Below are positions 1 through 5,887 of a DNA stretch of 6,676 nt, in pieces. This DNA comes from Verrucomicrobiota bacterium. GTDB lineage: Bacteria > Verrucomicrobiota > Verrucomicrobiia > Opitutales > UBA953. Both the position numbers and the translations under genes were made by a program. Where the stretch lies: contig RDYO01000116.1 in assembly GCA_004293385.1 (NCBI GenBank), positions 1 through 6,676 on the forward strand, given 5' to 3'. The notes under the pieces were generated by a model. It saw only the letters and a list, made by a program, of their open reading frames with translations. It had not been told where the DNA came from and searched no databases. The first letter of the stretch is position 1. Each line of letters opens with the position of its first letter.

Positions 1-412
1 CGCCGGCGACGCTGGCTTCGAAGAGGAACTGGCCGCCATGCTGGCGGACCGCCTGCATGATCTCCGGGCCATGCTCGCAGAGCAGCGCCTTGTTGGCGGA
101 GACGACGACCTTGCCGAGGCGCAGGGCGCGGAGCGTGAGCTCGCGGGCCTTGGTGGTGCCGCCGATGAGTTCGCAGACCACGTGGACCTTCGGGTCGTCG
201 ATGATCTCGTTGACGTTCGTGGTCAGCTTCGAGGCCGCGATCTTGACGGCGCGCTTCTTCTTCAGGTCGCGGACGGAGGCCTTGCGGAGGTCGAGTTTCA
301 CGCCGAGACGCGATTCGAGGTCGGCCTGCTTGTCGTGGAGGTGCTTCCAGACGCCTTGGCCGACGGTGCCGAAGCCGAGGATGCCGATGCCGATGGTGCG
401 AGGGGCGGTCAT
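1..412 (-). CDS. hom: Homoserine dehydrogenase, N-terminal part (cut by window edge)
   Basis: Homoserine dehydrogenase reduces aspartate-semialdehyde to homoserine with NAD(P)H, the branch point to threonine and methionine, in the cytoplasm. The visible 137 residues are the N-terminal Rossmann domain: a beta strand leads into the dinucleotide-binding loop GFGTVGQGV (residues 13-21), followed by CELIGGT (80-86), SANKALL (105-111), which matches the family's (T/S)ANK cofactor-binding motif, and EASVAG (132-137), where the sequence runs off the left edge. The catalytic and any C-terminal ACT domain lie outside the window. The ATG is 10 bases after the plsY stop, so the gene is probably last or late in the same transcript. 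I see no Shine-Dalgarno sequence before it; the 20 upstream bases are pyrimidine-rich. The start fits the family because the Rossmann strand begins a few residues later. The motif order makes the family assignment strong; a bifunctional aspartokinase-Hom fusion is excluded at this N-terminus. Confidence 0.93.
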   Translation of the reverse strand, partial: MTAPRTIGIGILGFGTVGQGVWKHLHDKQADLESRLGVKLDLRKASVRDLKKKRAVKIAASKLTTNVNEIIDDPKVHVVCELIGGTTKARELTLRALRLGKVVVSANKALLCEHGPEIMQAVRQHGGQFLFEASVAG

Positions 413-422
413 TGCGAAAAGG

Positions 423-1064
423 TCAGGCTTGCTTGACGAAGCGGTTCTCGGTGCCGGCGAGCAGGCGGCCGATATTGGAGCGATGCGTCCAGACGTTGAA
501 GGCCGCGATCGCCGCGGCGAACCAGAACTCCGACTGGCCGAAGGTCAGCTTCGTGCAGAGAGGGAGCAGCCAGCAGGAGAGCGGGAGAGAGACGCCGAGG
601 GCGATGGAAGCCAGGGAGACGTAGCGGGAGAGCGTGAAGACGAGGCCCCAGATGGCGGCGCCGATCAGGATCGGGACCGGGAGCAGCACGAGCAGCCCTC
701 CGATGGTGGAGGCGACGCCCTTGCCGCCCTTGAACTTCAGGAAGCAGGAGAAGCAGTGGCCGAGCAGCGTGCCGACGAAGCCGGCGACGCAGATCATGAA
801 GCGGATGTCGGCCGCCGTCGGGTTGTCTTCCACGCGGAGCAGCAGGTAGGGCAGGCCAGCGCCGACGAATCCCTTCAAGGCGTCGAGGGCGAAGACCAGG
901 TTGCCCGGTCCTTTGCCGAGCACGCGTTTCACGTTGGTGGCGCCGGGGTTGCCGGAGCCTTCCTTGAGGATGTCGACTCCGTGTTTCTTCGCCACGAGCA
1001 CGGCGAAGTTGACGGAACCGATGAGGTATCCGAGCAGGAGGAAGATCGCGATGGCCGCGAACAT
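423..1064 (-). CDS. plsY: Acyl-phosphate:glycerol-3-phosphate acyltransferase PlsY
   Basis: PlsY is an inner-membrane enzyme that moves an acyl chain from acyl-phosphate (made by PlsX) to the 1-position of glycerol-3-phosphate, giving lysophosphatidic acid, the first step of phospholipid synthesis. The 213-residue product has the usual family length and several hydrophobic spans (about 1-25, 55-76, 88-110, 119-144, 148-168, 178-193). Family motifs are in order: GSVNFAVLVAK (16-26), the loop GSGNPGATNVKR (36-47) with its conserved Ser and Arg, DALKG (61-65), the glycine-rich FKGGKGVAST (111-120) and HRSNIGRLLAGTENR (194-208). One oddity is GSVNF where the common form is GSIPF, an Asn for Pro. 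The ATG lies 6 bases after the first base of the serA stop, in the same frame, with one GCG codon between; there is no clear Shine-Dalgarno sequence, so translation probably depends on ribosomes finishing serA. The hom start follows 10 bases after its stop. Assignment is very secure. Confidence 0.96.
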   Translation of the reverse strand: MFAAIAIFLLLGYLIGSVNFAVLVAKKHGVDILKEGSGNPGATNVKRVLGKGPGNLVFALDALKGFVGAGLPYLLLRVEDNPTAADIRFMICVAGFVGTLLGHCFSCFLKFKGGKGVASTIGGLLVLLPVPILIGAAIWGLVFTLSRYVSLASIALGVSLPLSCWLLPLCTKLTFGQSEFWFAAAIAAFNVWTHRSNIGRLLAGTENRFVKQA

Positions 1065-1067
1065 CGC

Positions 1068-2672
1068 TTAGGCTTCGATCAGCTTGGCGCTGACGATCGC
1101 CGGATTGCGGAGGATCTCCGCGATGGCGGCGTCAGCGGGAGCGGTGTCGAGCTGGTAGACGGCGAGGGCGTTGGAACCACCGCTGCGGCTGAGGGCCATG
1201 TTGGCGATGTTCACGCGTTCCTTGGCGAGCAGGGTGCCGAGGGCGCCGATGATGCCGGGCTGGTCCTGGTTCTCGATGAGGAGCAGCTTGCCTTCGGGGA
1301 TGAACTCAAGCGTGCGGCCGTTGATGGAGACGATGCGCGGCGACTGGGCCTTGCCGATGACGGTGCCGGCGACGGAGACGGTCTTGCCGCCCGCGAGCAC
1401 GGCTTCGACGAGGATGAGTTCCTTGTAGTCGGCTTCGGCGGAGGAGCGGACGGTCTGGACCTCGACGCCGAGGGCCTTGAGCTTGCCGGGGGCGTTGACG
1501 TCGGTGACGCCTTCCACGATGCCGCGGAGGTAGCCGCGCTGGATGGCGCGGGCGATGGCGTTCGCGCCCTGGTCGGAGCCGGTGCCGAAGGTGGTCAGGC
1601 GGAGGGATTCGATGCGGCCCGGGGCGGCCAGCTGGCGGGCGATGGAGCCGAGCTTCTGGGCGAGGGAGAGGAACGGCTTGATCGCGGCGAGGGTCTGCGA
1701 GTCGACGGAGGGCAGGTTGACCGCGTTGGCGGGCGAGCCGCCGCCGAGGACGGTGATGGCGGCTTCGGCGACTTCGACGCCGACGTTCTCCTGGGCTTCG
1801 GCGGTGGACGCACCGAGGTGAGGGGAGAGGTGGGCGCGGGGGAAGGCGCGGAGGGGGTGGTCCTTGGCGAGGGGCTCTTCGACGAAGACGTCGAAACCGC
1901 AGCCGCCGCACTTGCCGGAGGCGAGCGCGGCCGCGAGGGCGGCTTCGTCGACGATGCCGCCGCGGGCGCAGTTCACGATCTTCACGCCTTTCTTCATCTT
2001 GGCGAAGGCGGCGTCATCGACCATGCCTTCGGTCGCGCCCTGCTTGCCCTTCTCGATGAGGGGCATGTGGACGGTGATGTAGTCGGAGAGGGCGAAGACT
2101 TCGTCGAGGGTCGCGATCGACACGCCGAGGGCCTTGGCGCGGGCTTCGGTGAGGTAAGGGTCGTAGGCGAGCACCTTCATGCCGAAGGCGAGGGCGCGCT
2201 TGGAGACTTCGGCGCCGATGCGGCCGAGGCCGAGCACGCCGAGGGTCTTGCCGAAGAGCTCGGAGCCGGAGAGGGTCTTACGGTCCCACTTGCCTTCGCG
2301 CATGGACTGGACGGCTTCCGGCACCGGGCGGGCGAGGGAGAGCAGGTGGGTGAAGGTGAGCTCGGCGGTCGCGATGGTGTTGCCCGAGGGGGTGTTCATC
2401 ACGATGACGCCGCGCTCGGTGGCGGCATCGACGTCGATATTGTCGACACCCACGCCGGCGCGGCCGACGCAGACGAGGCGCTGGGCGGCGGCGAGGACTT
2501 CGCGGGTGATCTGGGTCTCGGAACGGACCAGGATGGCGTCCACGTCCACGACCAGCTCCAGGACCTTCTCCGGGGTGGAGCCGTAGGCCTCGACGACCTC
2601 ATAACCCGGCTGGGCTTTGAGGAGGGCGACTCCGGTGGGCGAGATCTTGTCGGCGACGAGTACCTTAGGCAT
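1068..2672 (-). CDS. serA: D-3-phosphoglycerate dehydrogenase, long ACT-containing form
   Basis: SerA oxidises 3-phosphoglycerate to 3-phosphohydroxypyruvate with NAD+, the first committed step of serine synthesis, in the cytoplasm. I prefer the ATG at 2672 (534 residues), because homologues typically begin with the MPKVLVADKIS strand. An in-frame ATG at 2705 would add 11 residues (MTHHKLLHPIA) using A/T-ending codons unlike the rest of the gene. Numbered from the longer start, the substrate-binding part has GRAGVGVDNID (81-91) and NTPSGNT (104-110). The NAD loop is GLGRIG (159-164). The expected catalytic Arg, Glu and His are R248 (NCARGG), E277 (FDVFVEEP) and H296 (SPHLGAS). After about residue 335 come an intervening substrate-binding-type domain and a C-terminal ACT domain (about 474-545, NQDQPGIIGALGTLL), the usual site of serine feedback in this class. 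This is therefore the long form, not the short form lacking ACT. Upstream is the helicase gene, 57 bases from the longer start; plsY follows after 3 bases. Confidence 0.95.
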   Translation of the reverse strand: MPKVLVADKISPTGVALLKAQPGYEVVEAYGSTPEKVLELVVDVDAILVRSETQITREVLAAAQRLVCVGRAGVGVDNIDVDAATERGVIVMNTPSGNTIATAELTFTHLLSLARPVPEAVQSMREGKWDRKTLSGSELFGKTLGVLGLGRIGAEVSKRALAFGMKVLAYDPYLTEARAKALGVSIATLDEVFALSDYITVHMPLIEKGKQGATEGMVDDAAFAKMKKGVKIVNCARGGIVDEAALAAALASGKCGGCGFDVFVEEPLAKDHPLRAFPRAHLSPHLGASTAEAQENVGVEVAEAAITVLGGGSPANAVNLPSVDSQTLAAIKPFLSLAQKLGSIARQLAAPGRIESLRLTTFGTGSDQGANAIARAIQRGYLRGIVEGVTDVNAPGKLKALGVEVQTVRSSAEADYKELILVEAVLAGGKTVSVAGTVIGKAQSPRIVSINGRTLEFIPEGKLLLIENQDQPGIIGALGTLLAKERVNIANMALSRSGGSNALAVYQLDTAPADAAIAEILRNPAIVSAKLIEA

Positions 2673-2694
2673 GGCGATAGGGTGTAAAAGTTTG

Positions 2695-2730
2695 TGGTGA
2701 GTCATAAATGCCCGCCCAAGGCAAAGGCAA
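2695..2730 (-). promoter_or_regulatory. Possible internal promoter for serA-plsY-hom
   Basis: The only gap inside the five-gene run large enough for a promoter lies between the helicase stop (2763) and serA. On the minus strand it contains TTGCCT (2730-2725), repeated immediately as TTGCCT (2724-2719), and then TATGAC (2706-2701), 18 bases after the first copy. Each hexamer matches a sigma-70-type consensus at four of six positions. Transcription starting a few bases after TATGAC would begin downstream of the ATG at 2705 and leave a short leader to the ATG at 2672, which agrees with the preferred serA start. The match is weak and the spacing is read by eye, so this is a suggestion only. Confidence 0.22.
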
Positions 2731-2756
2731 GCACCTACCCCTGTTCGTCCGTCATA

Positions 2757-2773
2757 GCCGGCTCAGAGCCGGC
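2757..2773 (-). other. GC-only inverted repeat around the helicase stop codon
   Basis: On the minus strand the six-base arms GCCGGC and GCCGGC flank a five-base loop, TCTGA, that holds the TGA stop codon of the helicase gene. All six pairs are G-C, so the RNA could fold, but no uridine run follows (the next bases are TATGACGGACG). It is therefore not a standard intrinsic terminator. It could slow ribosomes or polymerase, protect the 3' end of a processed lipA-helicase transcript, or be chance in GC-rich DNA. Confidence 0.35.
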
Positions 2774-4814
2774 GATGGGCGTAATCCGCCAATTCGTAAC
2801 AATCCGGGCTCATTTCTTCCAGAAAACGGCAGGGATCCAGCGGACGGTAGCCTTCGCCGGAGACCGCGAACCGGGGGGCGAAAAGGAAGAGCATGTTCTC
2901 GGCGCGCGTGCAGGCCACGTAGAAAAGGCGGCGTTCCTCCTCCACGTCCCCGTCATCGATGGCACGGGTGAGGGGGAGGAGGCCGTCGGCGCAGCCCAGG
3001 AGGAAGACGATCGGAAACTCAAGGCCCTTGGACTGGTGGATGGTCGTGAGGCGGAGCATGTCCTCCTCCGGTTCGGCCTTCTTGTCCGAGGATTCGCCGT
3101 TGAGCAAGGCCACCTGGGCGACGAGATCGCCGACGTCCTCGAACTTCGAGGCGAAGCCGATGAGGCCTTGGAGGTCCTGTTCGCGGTCTTTCCAATCCGG
3201 GAAGATCGTCTTGAGGAAGCCGCCGTACCAGCCCTCGATGCAGACCCGGACCGTCTCGGCGGGCGTCCGGGCGACTTTGATCGAGTTCGCATCCGAGGCC
3301 GCCGCGAACAGATCCGGGGCGGGTGCCGAAGGGCCGGGCTTGGCCTTGGCGGCCTCGAGGCCTTCGAGCATGTCCTCGAGCGTGATGGTCAGGTCGTTGA
3401 AGTCGTCCTTGGCGGATTCGGGCACGCGCTTGAGCACGGCGTCGGCGCGGAGCGCGCGGACGAGGCCGCGGCCTTGGACGTCGTCGGTCTCACGGGCGGC
3501 CTTGCTGATCTTCTCGGCGGCGACCGGGCCGACCTTCGGCAGCAGGCAGAGCAGGCGGGACAGGGCGACCTGGTCGAGCGGGTTGTGCACGAAGCGCAGG
3601 TGCGCGAGGATGTCCTTCACGTGCGCGAGGTCGAAGAACTTGTGGCCGCTGGTGATGACGAACGGGACGCCCATCGCGTTGAGTTCCATCTGCAGTTCCA
3701 ACGACTGGTAGTGCGCGCGGTAGAGCACGTGCATGTCCTTCAGCGCGTGGCCCTCGTGATGCAGCTGCATGATCTTGCGGACCACGAGCTTCGCCTGCTG
3801 CGAGGTGTCGCCGACGGTGAAGACGGTGGGCTGAGGGCCGCTCTGGCGGACGGCCTGGAGGCGGCGGTCGAAGCCCTCGACGCGCGGCCGGTGGCTGAGG
3901 ATCTCGTTGGCGAAGGCGAGGATCTCCGGCGTCGACCGGTAATTGGTGTCGATCGTGTGGATCAGCGTGCCCGGGTGGCGCTTCGGGAAGGCGACGATGT
4001 TCTCCCAGTCGGCGCCGCGCCAGGTGTAGATGCACTGGGCGTCGTCGCCGACGGCCATGATCTGATGCTCGCTGGCGAGGAGGTCGATGATGCGGCTCTG
4101 CAGGCGGTTGGTGTCCTGGAACTCATCCACCAGGATGTGCTTGAAGCGCCCACGGTAGTGGGCGAGCGCGGCCGGGTCGTTCTCGAGCACGTGCAGCCAG
4201 AGGCTGAGCAGGTCGTCGAAGTCGCAGAGGTTGCGCTCCTGCTTCGCCGCGGCGTAGGCCGTGCAGAACTGCAGCAGCTTCTCCGGGCCGCCCTTCATCC
4301 AGTCGAGGCGTTCGGTGAGGACGTCCTGCAGCGGGCGCAGCGTGTTGCGGGCGTGCGAATAGGCGTCGAGGATGACGGCCGCCTTCGGGTTCGTCTTGTC
4401 CTTGATGAAGGCGCCGTCGATCGACTTCACGATCTCGGAGAAGAGCTGCTCCGATTCCTTCTGGTCGAGGATGGTGAAGTCGGGGGAGCGGGCGGCCACG
4501 GCCGCGTTGCGACGCAGGATGCGCTGGCCGATGGAGTGGAAGGTGCCGCCCCAGAACTGCCCGCGCGGGACGCCGGTGAGGTCTTCGACGCGCTCGAGCA
4601 TCTCCTTGGCCGACTTGTTGGTGAACGTCAGCAGCAGGATGTCCCAGGGCTTGGCGCCTTGGTGCAGGAGCCAGGCCACGCGGTAGGTGAGGGTGCGCGT
4701 CTTGCCCGAGCCGGCGCCGGCGAGCACGAGCGCGGGACCGCGCGGCGAGGTCACCGCGGCGAACTGCTCGTCATTGAGCTCGGCGCGGAAGTCGACGGGG
4801 GGCAGGCCTTCCAC
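2763..4814 (-). CDS. UvrD/PcrA/Rep-type superfamily 1A DNA helicase
   Basis: This is an ATP-driven 3'-5' DNA helicase of the UvrD/PcrA/Rep family, with expected roles in nucleotide-excision or mismatch repair or in restarting and clearing replication forks. All core motifs are visible in the 683 residues: Q-motif LNDEQ (13-17), Walker A AGAGSGKT (32-39), LLTFTNKSAKEM (61-72), GTFHSIG (90-96), Walker B VDEFQDTN (229-236), motif III VGDDAQCIYTWRGA (255-268), NYRST (291-295), motif V TIHQSKGLEF (591-600) and motif VI VACTRAEN (633-640). Residues 490-500 form a Pro/Ala-rich linker within the 2B region. The length is close to Rep and shorter than most PcrA/UvrD, and there is little sequence after motif VI, so the C-terminal Tudor-like domain of PcrA/UvrD appears absent. 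The start is GTG: the lipA stop is in the same frame six bases upstream, and the next Met (residue 72) lies beyond Walker A. Which of UvrD, PcrA or Rep is the true orthologue cannot be decided here. Confidence 0.94.
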   Translation of the reverse strand: MEGLPPVDFRAELNDEQFAAVTSPRGPALVLAGAGSGKTRTLTYRVAWLLHQGAKPWDILLLTFTNKSAKEMLERVEDLTGVPRGQFWGGTFHSIGQRILRRNAAVAARSPDFTILDQKESEQLFSEIVKSIDGAFIKDKTNPKAAVILDAYSHARNTLRPLQDVLTERLDWMKGGPEKLLQFCTAYAAAKQERNLCDFDDLLSLWLHVLENDPAALAHYRGRFKHILVDEFQDTNRLQSRIIDLLASEHQIMAVGDDAQCIYTWRGADWENIVAFPKRHPGTLIHTIDTNYRSTPEILAFANEILSHRPRVEGFDRRLQAVRQSGPQPTVFTVGDTSQQAKLVVRKIMQLHHEGHALKDMHVLYRAHYQSLELQMELNAMGVPFVITSGHKFFDLAHVKDILAHLRFVHNPLDQVALSRLLCLLPKVGPVAAEKISKAARETDDVQGRGLVRALRADAVLKRVPESAKDDFNDLTITLEDMLEGLEAAKAKPGPSAPAPDLFAAASDANSIKVARTPAETVRVCIEGWYGGFLKTIFPDWKDREQDLQGLIGFASKFEDVGDLVAQVALLNGESSDKKAEPEEDMLRLTTIHQSKGLEFPIVFLLGCADGLLPLTRAIDDGDVEEERRLFYVACTRAENMLFLFAPRFAVSGEGYRPLDPCRFLEEMSPDCYELADYAHRRL

Positions 4815-4817
4815 GGG

Positions 4818-5705
4818 TCAACGGGCGGGTCGCTGGCGGCGATCCATCAGGCTGAACTTGGTGACCTGTTCGTCGGCGCGGTAGGAAGATCGGACCAGGG
4901 GGCCGGATTCGACGTGCTTCACGCCGACCTCGAGCGCGAAGGCCTTCCACTCGGCGAATTCTTCGGGCGTGACCCAGCGGTCGATGGGCGCGTGTTCCTT
5001 GCTCGGCGAGAGATACTGGCCGATCGTCAGGATGTCCACGTCGGCGGCGGCGATGTCGCGGATCAGCTGGGCGACCTCTTCCTTGCGTTCGCCGATGCCG
5101 AGCATGATGCCGGTCTTGGTGATGAAGTCGCGGGACTTCGCGTGCTTGAGCACCCAGAAGGAGCGTTCGTAGCGGGCGGTCTTACGGACCGGTCGCTGCA
5201 GGCGTTCGACCGTCTCGAGGTTGTGGTTGAGGATGTCGGGCCGGGCGTCGAGGAGAGTGTCGAGGTGCTCCTGTTCTCCGCGGAAATCGGCCGGCAGGAC
5301 CTCGATGGTCGTGTTCGGGCAGCGATGGCGGGTCGCGCGGATGGTCGCGGCCCAGACGGAGGCGCCGCCGTCCTTGAGGTCGTCGCGCGCCACGGAGGTG
5401 ATGACCACGTGCTTGAGGTTCATCAGGGCGATGGATTCGGCCACGCGGGCCGGTTCGCCGAGGTCGAGCTCGCTGGGGCGGCCGGAAAGGACGGCGCAGA
5501 ACGTGCAGGAGCGGGTGCAGACGTTGCCGAGGATCATCACCGTCGCGCTGCCGCGGGACCAGCATTCGCCCATGTTGGGGCACTGCGCGGACTGGCAGAC
5601 CGTGTGGAGCTTGTGCTCGTCGACGTTCTTCTTGGTCTCCAGGAAGTCGGGACCGCTGGGAAGTTTGGCGCGGAGCCAGTCGGGTTTGCGGGCGGACTCG
5701 AGCAT
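4818..5705 (-). CDS. lipA: Lipoyl synthase (radical SAM)
   Basis: LipA inserts two sulfur atoms into octanoyl groups carried on lipoyl domains of 2-oxoacid dehydrogenases and glycine-cleavage H protein, giving the lipoyl cofactor. The 295 residues have the usual length and both iron-sulfur sites: the auxiliary-cluster cysteines C37, C42 and C48 (CQSAQCPNMGEC) and the radical-SAM CxxxCxxC at C63, C67 and C70 (CTRSCTFC). The C-terminal RSSYRA (272-277) contains the serine that in this family ligates the auxiliary cluster, the sulfur donor. Other family landmarks are KPDWLRAKLP (7-16), TSVARDDL (103-110), HNLETVERL (161-169) and ESGPLVRSSY (266-275). The ATG fits, since homologues also start shortly before the KPxWLR motif. 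No Shine-Dalgarno sequence precedes it; the coding strand instead reads CCCACCTCC right before ATG, and AGAAGG lies about 16 bases away, too far for normal use. It begins the tight gene run. No lipB or lplA is visible in the window. Confidence 0.97.
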   Translation of the reverse strand: MLESARKPDWLRAKLPSGPDFLETKKNVDEHKLHTVCQSAQCPNMGECWSRGSATVMILGNVCTRSCTFCAVLSGRPSELDLGEPARVAESIALMNLKHVVITSVARDDLKDGGASVWAATIRATRHRCPNTTIEVLPADFRGEQEHLDTLLDARPDILNHNLETVERLQRPVRKTARYERSFWVLKHAKSRDFITKTGIMLGIGERKEEVAQLIRDIAAADVDILTIGQYLSPSKEHAPIDRWVTPEEFAEWKAFALEVGVKHVESGPLVRSSYRADEQVTKFSLMDRRQRPAR

Positions 5706-5755
5706 GGAGGTGGGAACATTGCCTTCTTCCGGCGATTTTCAACCTTACAAAGAAG

Positions 5756-5787
5756 AAGGGGTGCTTTCCTCCCGGAAAGCACCCCTT
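5756..5787 (-). terminator. Perfect 14-bp hairpin, possible bidirectional terminator or lipA leader element
   Basis: The arms 5756-5769 and 5774-5787 pair perfectly over 14 bases around a four-base loop (5770-5773). On the minus strand AAAA leads into the stem and CTTCTTCTTTGT follows it, a pyrimidine-rich and partly uridine tail as in intrinsic terminators. On the plus strand the stem ends in TTTT, so it could work both ways, although no plus-strand gene is seen. It lies about 100 bases past the barrel-gene stop and ends about 50 bases before lipA. The simplest reading is a terminator that insulates lipA from the barrel gene. If the lipA promoter lies upstream of it, it would instead be an attenuator. 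Confidence 0.72.
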
Positions 5788-5853
5788 TTGCTATGCTGCA
5801 ATCTCCCGGTTCTGAAACGGTTCCAGGCCGGGGAATGGTTCAGTCCAAGGAAG

Positions 5854-5879
5854 GCCGGGCGGTCCGAAGACCACCCGGC
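5854..5879 (-). terminator. UUCG-capped hairpin after the outer-membrane protein gene
   Basis: The minus-strand RNA folds into an 11-bp stem (arms 5879-5869 and 5864-5854) closed by the very stable C(UUCG)G tetraloop. Ten pairs are Watson-Crick and one is U-G. That one position would be a C-A mismatch on the plus strand, so the fold favours minus-strand RNA. It starts 8 bases after the TAA of the barrel gene and is followed by CTTCCTTGG, a weak uridine tail. It is probably a terminator or 3'-end-protecting stem-loop for that transcript. Confidence 0.65.
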
Positions 5880-5887
5880 TCAGATCC

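Noticed and set aside
1306..1911. Minus-strand Arg/Pro-rich frames inside serA, the helicase and lipA
   Set aside because: They are out-of-frame readings of real genes with the typical Arg/Pro composition of a shifted GC-rich frame.
57..2687. An 876-residue open frame on the plus strand opposite hom, plsY and serA
   Set aside because: It is antisense to three genes with full family motifs. Its translation is repetitive Asp/Gly/Glu/Ala-rich text with no domain, as expected from the reverse of strongly GC-ending codons.
5703..5719. An ATG at 5719 with AGAAGG upstream, as an alternative lipA start
   Set aside because: It is 14 bases from the lipA ATG and therefore out of frame; its reading runs through lipA as Pro/Ser-rich noise.
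5706..5755. A lipA promoter of TTGAAA with ATGTTC 17 bases later
   Set aside because: The -10-like hexamer matches poorly and would put the transcript start essentially at the ATG, so I cannot support it.
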